Shown: in pieces, positions 21,790 through 32,761 of the stretch
Position numbering within the stretch: position 1 is the stretch's first letter
How the letters are laid out: every line of letters begins with the position of its first letter
Assembly (NCBI GenBank): GCA_015179025.1
Contig: WHUX01000036.1
Location: 1 to 64,000 of the forward strand
Direction of reading: 5' to 3'
Source: Terfezia claveryi
Taxonomy: Eukaryota > Ascomycota > Pezizomycetes > Pezizales > Pezizaceae
DNA length: 64,000 bases
Notes under the pieces: generated by a model
The model's database searches: none
The model's input: only the letters and a program-made list of their open reading frames with translations
Told to the model about the DNA's origin: nothing
Program-made: the position numbers and the translations under genes

Positions 21790-23853
21790 CTAATCTTGTA
21801 CCGCCAATTCCCTCAGAATGAAGGGCTTAACTCGGTCTGTATGCCAACCTTTATGTATCATCCCATTGGTCGTTTGGAAGTCGATCTTTCCCTTTGACGT
21901 GATATATGTGATTCGTGCCGGTCCCTTCCATCTATCTTCCTATGGACTCCCAGGCTTATGCCTCTTAGTATAGTTCTGGAACAGTACCAAATCGCCAACA
22001 AGGTAGTGGTGATCCCTCAGTTTGGCCTGGTATTGTTCGACATGGTGTTCCCAAGCCTTCAATTGCCTCTCGGTTGCTAAGTGTCTAATCTTGTCCAATT
22101 TCTCGTTCCTGAGGAATACCATTTTGTCCTCATACTTCCCCACCTCTATTGGCAATACCAGGTTCTGGATAGCTGACCTTGGCTGATATCCGTATAGTAG
22201 CTGGAAAGGTGAATAACCCAATTGACCAATTTTCGAGTTAAAGGAGAACTGCGTAGGTTGAAGAAGCTTTTTCCAAGCCTTCGGGTCTTGATTTGCAAGC
22301 TTAGCTATGGACCGTTTAACTGACTGAATTGCTCTCTCCACTTTTCCTTGTGTTTTTGCCATTCCTAGGCCTGCAAATACCCATCGGACTCCATTCTCTT
22401 CTGCCCATTCCATGCATTCATGGTTATGGAAGTGAGGGCCTCTGTCTGTATGTATGACTCTTGGAAACCTATACCTAGCGTAATATATATTCAGCATCTT
22501 CACTGTAGCTTCTCCTGTTGCAGACCTGCAAGAGGCCAAATCCAAGAAGCTGGTCATATTCTTAATCATCACCAGAGTATAAACGTAACCTCCCGCTGGT
22601 TCAAACGGTCCTGCATAATCAATAGTAATCATCTCAAAAGGCTCAAGCATCACGATAGGCCTGAGTGGTTCAACCGGGAAATCTACCAGATCCTGGCATT
22701 TTTGGCATCTCTCACAAGATCTGCAGTACTGTCTGCATTCTTTAATCATAGTTGGCCAAGCGTACCCTGCCTCCAATATCTTCCTGTAAGTGATGTCGGC
22801 TGCATAATGGCCAGCACATGCAGAGTCATGGAAAGCCGTCAATAGGGTAGATATCTGGTTCTGCGTAGGCACTGCTCGCCAAGTTCCATCATATCCCTCC
22901 AGCATTAGCCTTCCCGTATTCTTTTCCATTCTATACCTTTTTGCCATCTTCCGAATTCTAGCCCTATCCACACTCTCCCAATCACCTGCAAAATTACCAG
23001 ACAAAAGAAATCTCTTAATTCCCAACCTCCAGCTATCCCATGATCCTTCCGCTACCAACACCTCTCCCGTTGCCACTTTCTCACCAGCTCGCTCGATCTT
23101 TTCCCATTCCGCTCTCTCTACCTCCTCTAGCAGTTCTTTCAGCACTCTGGACAACGCGTCCGGCACGATAAGGGTCCAACCCGGTACATGATGAATAGTG
23201 AAGTCAAACTCCTGTAGAGCCAGTACCCACCGATTTATCTTGTTATTGGTGGATCTCAGGTTATAGATATAAGTCAAATACTGGCAATCTGTATAGAAGA
23301 AAATCCGTGTTCCATATAAAAGATGCCGATTCTTACTAGTGAAGTAGTATACTGCATATGCTTCCTTCTCGGTTTGTGCCCACCTCTCCTGGGTTTTGTT
23401 GAGCGCCTTTGATAAGAAGGTAGAAGGGATAACCATTCGATACCAATCCATTGGAGTGACCTCACTGTCCTTGCTGTCCTTGCGAAGGTTAACGTCACTG
23501 TCCTTGCTGTCCTTGCGAAGGTTAACGTCGCTGTCCTTGCGAGCTAGCTGCCCGATAACGCACGAGATCGCCCATGGGCTTGCATCAAATATCATTACTA
23601 CTGGGCATTCTGGGTCGAACACCTGCAGAGTAACATTCATTTGGATATCCGTGACCAATTCCATCATTCTCAGCTGATCTTCTTCTATCCACTCAAAAAC
23701 ATAGTCTTTCCCTGGCATTCTTTTGCCCTTTCTACCTTTCGGGCCTGGCTGTATACTTGCTCTAACTCCGCCCTTCCACCCTCGTAGTTTCTCACTCATG
23801 AACTTGGTTTTGTCGGATAGGCTCGGAATGAATTTCGCCAGCCACCGGATTCA
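21790..23853 (-). pseudogene. Gypsy pol: RNase H and integrase
   Basis: Continues the reverse transcriptase reading frame once the 2390-bp insertion is removed. The RNase H part shows FDASPWAISCVIGQ, STFLSKALN, ERWAQTEKEAYAVYY, TDCQYLTYIYN and a tether ending VPDALSR. The integrase part shows the zinc-binding H..H..C..C region (CAGHYAAD...CRSCERCQ), then DYAGPF, HTDRGPHF and a Glu in GKVERAIQSVKRS, so all three core acidic residues are present. The C-terminal part passes a TAG at 21940-21942 and ends at 21790-21792. A TGA lies right at the insertion junction (23851-23853). RNase H contains an 11-residue tandem duplication (see 23455-23555). Confidence 0.88.
23455..23555 (-). repeat. 33-bp tandem repeat inside the gypsy RNase H coding region
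   Basis: A unit with GTTAACGTCACTGTCCTTG is repeated two and a half to three times and keeps the frame, giving repeats of KDSDVNLR. It expands a loop between the first two RNase H motifs, an unusual place for an expansion. Confidence 0.75.
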
Positions 23854-24111
23854 TCAGGAAAAAAAATTTGGCGTCCGGACGCAGCACCAACCGTCCGGAC
23901 GCGATTTTGCGTCCTGTGCGTCCTCTGCATCCGGACGCTCCGGGGTATTGAATTACGATCCGGACGCAACTAGGGCCCTGCGCTGCATCGCAATACAATC
24001 CCGACGCCATTGGGGCAACAATAGCCGTCCAGATGGTGGTTGACATAAGCTCAACGTCTGGATGTCAGAGTTCATTCCTATCGCATTAACAACTCAATTG
24101 AGGTTGTTAAT

Positions 24112-24810
24112 GCTATAGGTTCCATATCTGGCGTTGCTGAACCAGGGCCCCAAATCGCTCTCTTCTACAATGCACACCCGCTCACCACTTGCATGTACGA
24201 CAGCCAGGTACGTAGCCACTATTGCAGCCATTGAATATGTACATAGCAGAAATATCCATTGTATTCGCTAATAATTATATACACAGAAGTAATAGATATA
24301 TATATAGAGCATGCAATCGCTACTCCAATCGTACTAACACTCGCTCTAATACTCGCTCTAATACTCGCCCTAACACTCGTTCTAATACTCGCTCTAATAC
24401 TCACTCTAATACTCGCTCCAATACTCGCTCTATTACACGCTCCAATACTCGCTCTAATACTTGCTCTATTACTCGCTCTAATGCTCGCCGTAATGTGCTG
24501 GGATATAGAGCGAAGGGAAAATGCGCGGGGAAGGGAGGTATATATACAGGAAAACCATAGTTGCCAAGGCCGACTGGTAAGGCCGACAATTTAGACTTTC
24601 CGAAGACAATGAGATAAGGGATAACAAGAGAAGTGGCAAGACAGTGATCAATGGCGCTCAGCCCCCTTTCGCCCGCGGGTGCCGTACTATTCAATGCCTG
24701 GCCTGGAAATAGTCATATTGGGAAATCGTAGTCGTTGTATGGAGATATGTGTGGAGTTCACGCTTTGTGATATGTTTCGTAGGAATTCATGTATTCGCGG
24801 GCATATATAT
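24112..24810 (+). repeat. Left inverted arm of foldback copy A
   Basis: Pairs with the reverse complement of 25320-26022. It includes CTATAGGTTCCATATC, the block around GCAGCCATTGAATATG, the 12-bp minisatellite (about 24338-24492, unit ACTCGCTCTAAT) and the block leading to TTTCGTAGGAATTCATG. A single strand of the element could fold into a stem of roughly 700 bp. Confidence 0.8.
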
Positions 24811-25280
24811 ATATATGTGTGAGAAACTCGTGCTTTTGGGGACATATATATATATATATGCGAGAAATCCCTGCATTCCCGGGCATATATATATATATGT
24901 GCGAGAAACTCGTGCTTTTGGAGACATATATATATATATATATGCGAGAAATCCATGCATTCGCGGGCAGATATATATATATATGCGAGAAACTCGTGCT
25001 TTTGGAGACATATAGAGAAATGCATGCATTCGCGGGCATATATATATGTGTGTGCGAGAAACTCGTGCTTTTGGAGACTTATATATATATATGCGAGAAT
25101 TCCATGCATTCGCGGGCATATATATATATATATACGAGAAACTCGTGCTTTTGGAACATATAGAGAAATGCATGCATTCGCGGGCATATATATATGTGTG
25201 TGCAAGAAACTCGTGCTTTTGGAGACTTATATATATATATGCGAGAATTCCATGCATCCGCGGGCATATATATATATAAG
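24793..25280. repeat. Central tandem array of foldback copy A
   Basis: Alternating units GAAACTCGTGCTTTTGGAGA and a CATGCATTCGCGGGC unit are joined by TATATA runs of varying length. Units point the same way until about 25279, where the orientation flips and the right arm begins. Open frames on both strands (VRETRAFGD, KSTSFSHIYI patterns) are by-products of the array. Confidence 0.85.
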
Positions 25281-25319
25281 TCTCCAAAAGCACGAGTTTC
25301 TCGCACATATATATATACT

Positions 25320-26022
25320 TTATATATATGCCCGCGAATGCATGAATTCCTACGAAACATATCACAAAGCGTGAACTCCGCACATATCTCTATACAACGA
25401 CTACGATTTCCCAATATGACTATTACCAGGCCAGGCATTGAATAGTACGGCACCCGCGGGCGAAAGGGGGCTGAGCGCCATTGATAACTGTCTTGCCACT
25501 TCTATTGTTATCCCTTATCTCATTGTCTTCGGAAAGTCTAAATTGTCGGCCTTACCAGTCGGCCTTGGCAACTATGGTTTTCCTGTATATATACCTCCCT
25601 TCCCCGTGCATTTTCCCTTCACTCTATATCCCAGCACATTACGGCGAGCATTAGAGTGAGTATTGGAGTGAGTATTAGGGCGAGTATTAGAGCGAGTATT
25701 AGAGCAAGTATTGGAGCGAGTATTAGGGCGAGTATTAGAGCGAGTATTAGAACGAGTGTTAGGGCGAGTATTAGAGCGAGTATTAGAGCGAGTGTTAGTA
25801 CGATTGGAGTAGCGATTGCATGCTCTATATATATATCTATTACTTCTGTGTATATAATTATTAGCGAATACAATGGATATTTCTGCTATGTACATATTCA
25901 ATGGCTGCAATAGTGGCTACGTACCTGGCTGTCGTACATGCAAGTGGTGAGCGGGTGTGCATTGTAGAACAGAGCGATTGTGGGCTATCCGTTAGCAACG
26001 CCAGCGGTAGAACCTATAGCGT
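25320..26022 (-). repeat. Right inverted arm of foldback copy A
   Basis: Reverse complement of the left arm, carrying the minisatellite in inverted form (about 25642-25800, unit GAGCGAGTATTA). It differs from the left arm by scattered substitutions and by repeat number. Confidence 0.8.
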
Positions 26023-26243
26023 TGGGGACGAGCAGCCCGTTCCATGTTGCGTCCAAGAGGAGAGAGCATCTGCAAAGCGCATGTGTTGCGTCCCAGGCGC
26101 GCGAGCATTGCGCGAGCACCGTCCGAGTGCGTCCGGACGCTCGCGCGCCGAGCGTTTGGCATCCTGATCTTGAGTTTGTCTCCCATGCGTCCTGTGCGTC
26201 CCAGGCGTCCGGACGCACAGGACGCAAATAATATTTTTGGTGA

Positions 26244-27302
26244 TGTTGCAGCTAAACTCCGTTCAATATCTTCTGGGCCAGTAACTGGTTTTCTGAACAA
26301 GGTAGAGAATTTATCTACCAATTCCGGTGATTTGGAAATTCCTCTCTGAGATACCACATGCCCTAGCATCTTCTGTGTCCACATAAGTAGAGGTGATTTT
26401 CTTGGGTTGATAGAGGCATTTGCTTTCCTGTACCTTGGAAAAACCACAAATTCCAATAAGTCTAGCTGATCATCAATGGCTTTATCCAACCGACCTCCTG
26501 GTTGTCCACTCGCTGTATCGAGATTGTCTAAGTAGAACTGTAGGTTAGGCCTGACTACATCTCTGAAAACCATATGCAAGAAATCTGAATATGTGCCCGG
26601 GGCACCCTGCAATCCGAATGGCATATAATTCCAAACGAATGCTTCTTCTCCTGGTACTATAAATGCTGTCAAGTATATTGAGTCATAATCTATTGGTATG
26701 CAGTAATATCCTGAAAACCCATCAATACTGCTATAGACAATCCTCCCCGCCAGGGCTTGTAGTACCTCATCTAGGCCTCTTAATTGGCCAACTCCCTTCT
26801 CCGAAATCGAGTTCAAGAAGATATAGTTTATGCAGAGTCTAAACGGATCTGCTGAGTTATGCTTGATGGCTAGTTTGATATCTGATGACATCTCTGTTTC
26901 TCGGATGCGTGATATCAAATTGGCTTCCTCCAGCTTGGCCAAATAGCCTACTAGCTATTCCCGCTCTTTATGCACTAACCGGACCTTTCGATTCTGAACC
27001 TTCATCCTTGCATCTTTTTTTAGCTGAATCTGGTATTTGAGGATATGCGTGTATCTTATCTCCAGCACGTTAGTAGCCACCCATGGCCTGATTTCTTCCA
27101 ATATCCGGTATAGTCGCCTTCGTTGTATCTCTGATACTCCCTCTAAATTAACCTTCCAGGTGATATCTCCAATGACTACGTCCTCGATTCCTTCAACTAT
27201 ACCAATAGGCATATCGTCGAAAATATCTTCGCCTTCAGCTCGTTCAAGTTCTTCACACTGTTGCAATGCTTGATGAATGTGCTGTTCCTCGAACGTTCTC
27301 AA
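26244..27302 (-). pseudogene. Gypsy pol: reverse transcriptase
   Basis: RNA-dependent DNA polymerase core. It shows IRETEMSSDI, PFRLCINYIFLN, YSSIDGFSGYYCIPI, TAFIVPGEEAFVWNYMPFGLQ with GAPGTYSDFL, and the active-site region FYLDNLD. The family consensus at the active site is YxDD. Here the second Asp is Asn, explainable by one G-to-A change, so the enzyme should be dead. A TAG at 26955-26957 separates the upstream connector (27302 to 26958) from the core, and the protease-connector part ends at TAG 27384-27386. The frame is the same as in the protease and RNase H segments. Confidence 0.88.
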
Positions 27303-27383
27303 TACCAGGTTTCCCGCCCAAGCCCCTGCTTTCCTCGACTTTGTCAGTTTTCCAACTCTGGTAAAATATTGTGAAATGGCCTT

Positions 27384-28252
27384 CTACATTCTCTCTTCCA
27401 AGGCCGACCTATTTCCACTCTCGACCCCTTCATCTGCTCGCAACTCAACTCTTTCATCTGCTCGCAACTGGCTATCAACTGGTTGATTCTTGACTTCCAC
27501 CCAGATGGCTAATGCGCATGCTAGCACTCGAGGGGTCACCTTCAAATGCTTTACTATATATGGGTTGTAGTTGGTAGTGGCATAGATCAGGCATTTCTCA
27601 CTTTTAGCAGTCTCCAAAAACATCCATTTGCGGCCTCCTACATATCTCCTTCCTTCCAGAAGTATAGGTGGGCCATTCACTCGTGGGACTTCGAGATAAT
27701 TATGGCACATACCGACTTTTGTATCAATCATGGCCAGGAACGGCTTCCCCAGCAAAACCTCATAGCCTCCGCCAACTCTGCAAATTAGTAGGGTGTGCTC
27801 TGCCACCACTCCTTTCCCCAAGTCAATAACTATCTTCACCCACCCTTCTACGGTGCTTTTTCCTCCAATTCCAGTAATACTCATTTCTCATTCTGGCTTG
27901 ATCACTGTATATCCTGTATTCTCCCACAAGATCTTAGTAGACAGCTCTGGACTCACTAACGAGCACATTGCCCCACAATCTAAGAGAATATCTTGGTTAA
28001 AGGTTTTCCCAAAGAAAGCCCCTACAAAGAAGGCCGGTGACCATTCCTGTTCTTCTTCTTCTTTAGCTGCCACATTCACTCTTCTCGGTGGCTGCACTCT
28101 TATAGTATCCTCCATTTCATCTGACTCCGACTCTGAATCCTCATGTTGAACCTTCCTTCTTGGTGGGTTTCTTCTCATGGTTGCCAGCTGTGGCACTTTT
28201 CGTTCATTCTCTGACTCTGGCTCTGGTTGAGGTGCTTGCTGTGTTGGGGTTA
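27384..28252 (-). pseudogene. Gypsy pol: aspartic protease region
   Basis: Retroviral-type aspartic protease. The catalytic segment ILLDCGAMCSLVS replaces the usual D-S/T-G-A by DCGA, and GGYEVLLGKPFL matches the second conserved strand. The region begins with a Glu/Pro-rich, charged linker. A TGA at 27888-27890 splits it. After removal of insertion B, pol is in the -1 frame relative to gag and overlaps its end near 28250, implying programmed frameshifting in the ancestor (inference). No classical slippery heptamer is evident. Confidence 0.72.
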
Positions 28253-28255
28253 AGT

Positions 28256-29016
28256 TTTAAAGAGCTTTTCCCTAAACTCTGTAGATTTTACATACAGCTG
28301 ACGTATTGGTATAGTTACCACTGTATCTTCTACCCACTTCTCCGCTTGAACAAACGGTCTCTCTTGGTCTCGTTGTTGGCGGGTTTTGCGCCTGTCGGCT
28401 GGTAATGGGTATACAGTGTCTGGATTTCCTCGAGCTGGGTAAGCTTGGAGATCACCCCTATCCCCAGCCTGGTGAACCTCAGTATCTCGGGCCTGATGAG
28501 CACTGGTATCTCGGGCCTGATGAGCACTGGTATCTCGGGCCTGATGAGCACTAGTATCTCGGGCCTGATGAGCACTGGTATCTCGAGTCTAATGAGCACT
28601 GGTATCTCGGTCCTGATGAGTACTGGTATCTCGGGCCTGATAAGCACTGGTATCTTGGGCCTAATGAACCTCTACTATCATACTAAACCCGAACTCATAC
28701 TCATCATCTTCATATAACCCTTAGGTGCGTGCTACTGATTCGATTGTCATATTGCTCATTCTTGCTATGGCTATCCATTGTTGCCATGCGGTTGGGGCTG
28801 GGACACCCTTCTGAACTCGTAGTTGTTCTCATTCTTCATCATTTCTTGCTGCTTCCTTACAGGCTCCCACATGGTGGCCAAACTCCCAACAATTCCAACA
28901 CAGGATCTGTCTAAGGTTGCCTCCAGTTCCTTGTTGGTTATCCAAATTCCTAGGATTCCCTGGAGCTGGGTTTCCTGTATTTCCCAAATTACCACTCATG
29001 AGCTTTTTCTGGGACA
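28256..29016 (-). pseudogene. Gypsy gag, C-terminal part with zinc knuckle
   Basis: Nucleocapsid part of gag. CWNCWEFGHHVGAC is a CX2CX4HX4C zinc knuckle (about 28870-28910). Downstream are a TGA near 28826, a charged region, then a run of 8-residue tandem repeats and a final basic segment. When the 2395-bp insertion is removed, this frame is continuous with the gag N-terminal part. Confidence 0.8.
28490..28665 (-). repeat. 24-bp tandem repeat in gag (8-residue unit)
   Basis: About seven copies of GCCTGATGAGCACTGGTATCTCGG lie head to tail. In the gag frame the unit reads ARDTSAHQ. Because the unit is a multiple of three, all copies keep the frame. Another frame gives IRPEIPVL repeats, which are incidental. 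Confidence 0.85.
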
Positions 29017-29239
29017 TCAGCAAAAAAAATATTCACGTCATGTGTCTTCCTGTGCGTCCGACGCACAGGACGCATGGGACAGGAACTTACAATCAGGACG
29101 CCAAACGCTTGGTGCGCCAGCGTCAGGACGCAACACTCGTGCGCAGGAGGTGCAGGACGCAACACAAGTGTGCTCCCACGCCTGGGACGCAACAGAAGCA
29201 TGCTACCGCTTCTTGGACGCAACATGAGACGGGCTGCTC

Positions 29240-29960
29240 GTCCCCAACGCTATAGGTTCCACGTCTGGCGTTGCTGAACCAGGGCCCCAAATCGCTCTCT
29301 TCTACAATGCACACCCGCTACCAGCTTGCATCTACGACGCTCTAACATCGGTCAGGTACGTAGCCACTATTGCAGCCATTGAATATGCACGCAGCGGAAA
29401 TATCCATTGTATTCGCTAATAATTATATACACAGAAGTAATTGAGTAATAGATATATATATAGAGCATGCAATCGCTGCTCCAATCGCTCTAACACTCGC
29501 TCTAATACTCGCTCTAACACTCGCTCTAATACTCGCTCTAATACTCGCTCTAATAGTCGCTCTAATACTCGCTCTAAACTCGCTCTAATACTCGCTCTAA
29601 TACTCGCTCTAATACTCGCTCCAAAAGTCACTCTAATGCTAGCCGTAATGTGCTGGGATAGAGAGCGAAGGGAAAATGCGCGGGGAAGGGAGGTATATAT
29701 ACAGGAAAACCATAGTTGCCAAGGCCGACTGGTAAGGCCGACAATTTAGACTTTCCGAAGACAATGAGATAAGGGATAACAAGAGAAGTGGCATGACAGT
29801 GATCAATGGCACTCAGCCCCCTTTCGCACGCGTGTGCCATACTATTCAATGCCTAGCCTGGTAATAGTCATATTGGGCAATCGTAGTCGTGGTGTTGCGA
29901 TATGTGCGGAGTTCACGCTTTGTGATATGTTTCGTAGGAATTCATGCATTCGCGGGCTTA
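29240..29960 (+). repeat. Left inverted arm of foldback copy B
   Basis: Begins at AACGCTATAGGTTCCACG and continues through the minisatellite (ACTCGCTCTAAT units) to TTTCGTAGGAATTCATGC. It is mirrored by 30520-31170 and homologous to the copy A arms. Confidence 0.8.
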
Positions 29961-30528
29961 TATATATATATATATGTGCGAGAAACTCGTGCTTTTGGAG
30001 ACATATATATATATGCGAGAAATCCATGCATCTGCGGGCATATATATATATATATGCGAGAAACTCGTGCTTTTGGAGACTTATATATATATGTGCGAGA
30101 AACTCGTGCTTTTGGAGACATATATATATATTTGCGAGAAATCCATGCATCCGCGGGCATATATATATATATATGCGAGAAACTCGTGCTTTTGGAGACT
30201 TATATATATATGTGCGAGAAACTCGTGCTTTTGGAGACATATATATATATATGCGAGAAATCCATGCATCCGCGGGCATATATATATATATATGCGAGAA
30301 ACTCGTGCTTTTGGAGACTTATATATATATGTGCGAGAAACTCGTGCTTAGGGAGACATATATATATATATGCGAGAAATCCATGCATCCGCGGGCATAT
30401 ATATATATATATGCGAGAAACTCGTGCTTTTGGAGACTTATATATATATGTGCGAGAAACTCGTGCTTTTGGAGACTTATATATATATGTGCGAGAAACT
30501 CGTGCTTAGGGAGACATATATATATAAG
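29945..30528. repeat. Central tandem array of foldback copy B, about 119-bp higher-order unit
   Basis: The order GAAACTCGTGCTTTTGGAGAC, TTATATATATATGTGC, the same unit again, then a CATGCATCCGCGGGC unit recurs about four times with high regularity (from about 30052). The array is more homogeneous than in copy A, suggesting recent local expansion. Confidence 0.85.
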
Positions 30529-31170
30529 CCCGCGAATGCATGAATTCCTACGAAACATATCACAAAGCGTGAACTCCGCACATATGGCAATACCACGACT
30601 ACGATTGCCCAATATGACTATTACCAGGCTAGGCATTGAATAGTATGGCACACGCGTGCGAAAGGGGGCTGAGTGCCATTGACCACTGTCATGCCACTTC
30701 TCTTGTTATCCCTTATCTCATTGTCTTCGGAAAGTCTAAATTGTCGGCCTTACCAGTCGGCCTTGGCAACTATGGTTTTCCTGTATATATACCTCCCTTC
30801 CCCGCGCATTTTCCCTTCGCTCTCTATCCCAGCACATTACGGCTAGCATTAGAGTGACTTTTGGAGCGAGTATTAGAGCGAGTATTGGAGCGAGTATTAG
30901 AGCGAGTATTAGAGCGAGTGTTAAAGCGATTGAAGCAGCGATTGCATGTTCTATATATATATCTATTGCTCAATACCTCTGTGTATATAATTATTAGCGA
31001 ATACAATGGATATTTCCGCTGCGTGCATATTCAATGGCTGCAATAGTGGCTACGTACCTGGCCGATGTTAGAGCGTCGTAGATGCAAGCTGGTAGCGGGT
31101 GTGCATTGTAGAAGAGAGCGATTTGGGGCCCTGGTTCAGCAACGCCAGACGGGGAACCTATAGCGTCAAC
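30520..31170 (-). repeat. Right inverted arm of foldback copy B
   Basis: Reverse complement of 29240-29960 with a shorter minisatellite. It ends at GGGGAACCTATAGCG. Confidence 0.8.
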
Positions 31171-31411
31171 AACCTCAATTGAGTTGAGGATGCGATGGCA
31201 ATGAACTCTGACATCCAGACGTTGAGCTTATGTCAACCACCGTCCGGACGGCTTTTGGGGCCCCAATGGCGTCAGGACGCAGCGCGGGGCCCTAGTTGCG
31301 TCCGGATTGTAATGCAATACCTCGAGGCATCCGGACGCACAGGACGCACAGTACGCAAAATCGCGTCCGGACGCTTGGTGGTGCGTCCTGACGCATATTT
31401 CTTTTTGCTGA

Positions 31412-32735
31412 TGGATTCGACTAGCATTTTCTCTCGGCCTAAGGCCTCATCAAGCCTTCTCTATAGTTCGGCCTTTTCTTGTTGGTATTTAGCAGCCTGT
31501 TGTTGGTGCCGCTTTGCTGATTGGTCGAGATCCTCGGTCGTGGGGTTAGTCGTGGGGTTAGTAGCAGAGCTGCCTGCCTTGTACTTCTTCCGGTTATCCG
31601 CAAAAATTGGGTCTTCCCCTAGCTTGTGCTTTACCTCCGCTGTTCTGACCTTCTTCTTCGTCTCCTCCCACGTCTCACTCCGAAACTCCCTGTTATCCTT
31701 CATATACAACTTCATTAGTGCCGGATCTAGGCCAGAAACAAACGTCTCGATCTGGTTATAGGGTGTCATGATAGTGGCCAACTGCATTGCTGACACCTTA
31801 TCCCTGATGTCCTCAAAGCAGGCCACATACTCATCAACTGGCTTCCCTTCTTGCTTGAGGATCTTCAGCTGGATAGCCACCAGCTGTAGTGTCGTTTCTT
31901 CATCTCTGTCCCCGTATTTCTCGTTCAGTCGTTGTGTGAGCTGTTGGTAAGTAGCTATATCGTCTTCCTCCTGTTCTGCCAACCAAGACTGAGCTCCTAT
32001 AAACTTCCGCCCATCTATTCCTTTGGCTGGTGGTGTGGTTGGATCCTTTAATATTACCAGCAAGAGTTCTCGCTTCATTTCGTCGTCCATAGCTGCTCGG
32101 TTCTCTACCGATTCTGCATTATCATGCAGCCTTACCATAGTTTCAAAGGATCTCTGAAACCCCTTGAACTTCGCAGTCCCATTAAACTCTTTGTTAATAA
32201 TGGACGTAATGTATTGGGTTCGCAACTGTTCAGCCTAGGCAGCCATCTCGTCTTCTACCCACTTGTCTTCTACCTTTCTCAATTCTGGCTGAAACTTGGG
32301 CTGTTTGTGTTCTCGCAACAACTCTGTTATTGCTGGGTTCTCTCAGAAAGCCTGTAGATATCATTGATATGTAGTCGAGTCCTGAGTCCACTTAAGGAAG
32401 AAGATTGGGAGTATAAGGCCTTGGTCATTCTTTCCTTGGTTTGTGTACAACTCAGGATATCGTTTGAGGTTTTCTGCTGATAACTCTAATATCACCTTCG
32501 GCAAGGTGATCATAGTGAAGTTCTTTGATACAATCTTTCTAACAACTGCCCTCTCTGTTGCCGGTAACCTGCTATACTCGAATTCAGTTTGCTTGCCGAA
32601 ATAGAAGAGCCTCAACGCAGCCTTGGCCAGTACTCCATAAGTACTGGGATTGTTGCATAGGATACTACACTCCTCCTCGAAGTCTCAGTAGAACTGATCT
32701 AGTGTTGTTGATACGGGTTTTAGTAGTTGTTGTTA
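31412..32735 (-). pseudogene. Gypsy gag, capsid part
   Basis: Retrotransposon capsid-like protein. It reads FEEECSILCNNPS, ALRLFYFGK, FIGAQSWLAEQE, YQQLTQRLNEKYGDRDEE, QEGKPVDEYVACFEDIRDKV and FVSGLDPALM, the usual gag pattern of fungal gypsy elements. Stops interrupt one frame: a TGA in the LDQFY.DFEEE segment near 32683, a TGA around 32347, the terminal TAG near 31458. Each can come from one transition in Trp, Arg or Gln codons. The start codon is not clear because the region upstream towards the primer site also contains a stop. Confidence 0.82.
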
Positions 32736-32761
32736 TGCCGCCGCCTCACCTTTGGCTCCAG

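Larger units (their letters stand above)
23854..26243 (+). mobile_element. Foldback-like palindromic element, copy A (2390 bp)
   Basis: Begins TCAGGAAAAA and ends TTTTTGGTGA, so the termini are inverted repeats. The flank is CA before and TG after. Outer 150-250 bp on each side are GC-rich with repeated GCGTCC/GGACGC blocks, several as the palindrome GCGTCCGGACGC. Then come about 0.7-kb inverted arms (24112-24810 and 25320-26022) with 12-bp minisatellites, and a central tandem array. The two GC-rich outer ends differ from each other (end 1 left, end 2 right). No plausible protein is encoded, and long open frames here arise from the repeats. It sits in gypsy pol between reverse transcriptase and RNase H, and taking out 2390 bp restores the frame. 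It is probably non-autonomous. Confidence 0.75.
29017..31411 (-). mobile_element. Foldback-like palindromic element, copy B (2395 bp), inverted relative to copy A
   Basis: Begins TCAGCAAAAA and ends TTTTTGCTGA, flanked by CA and TG as in copy A. Its left outer 220 bp are the reverse complement-type match of copy A's right end, and its right outer end matches copy A's left end, so the two copies point in opposite directions. Arms are about 29240-29960 and 30520-31170 with 12-bp minisatellites at about 29487-29640 and 30842-30945. It interrupts gypsy gag before the zinc knuckle, and subtracting 2395 bp joins the gag frames. Confidence 0.75.

Noticed and set aside
24222..25453. Numerous overlapping open frames on both strands in foldback copy A
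   Set aside because: They are translations of minisatellite and TATATA-linked repeat units in several frames at once, mirrored by the inverted arms, with no independent coding signal.
29834..30643. 269-codon plus-strand frame in foldback copy B
   Set aside because: Composed almost entirely of the 119-bp array, with equally long frames in other registers and on the other strand.
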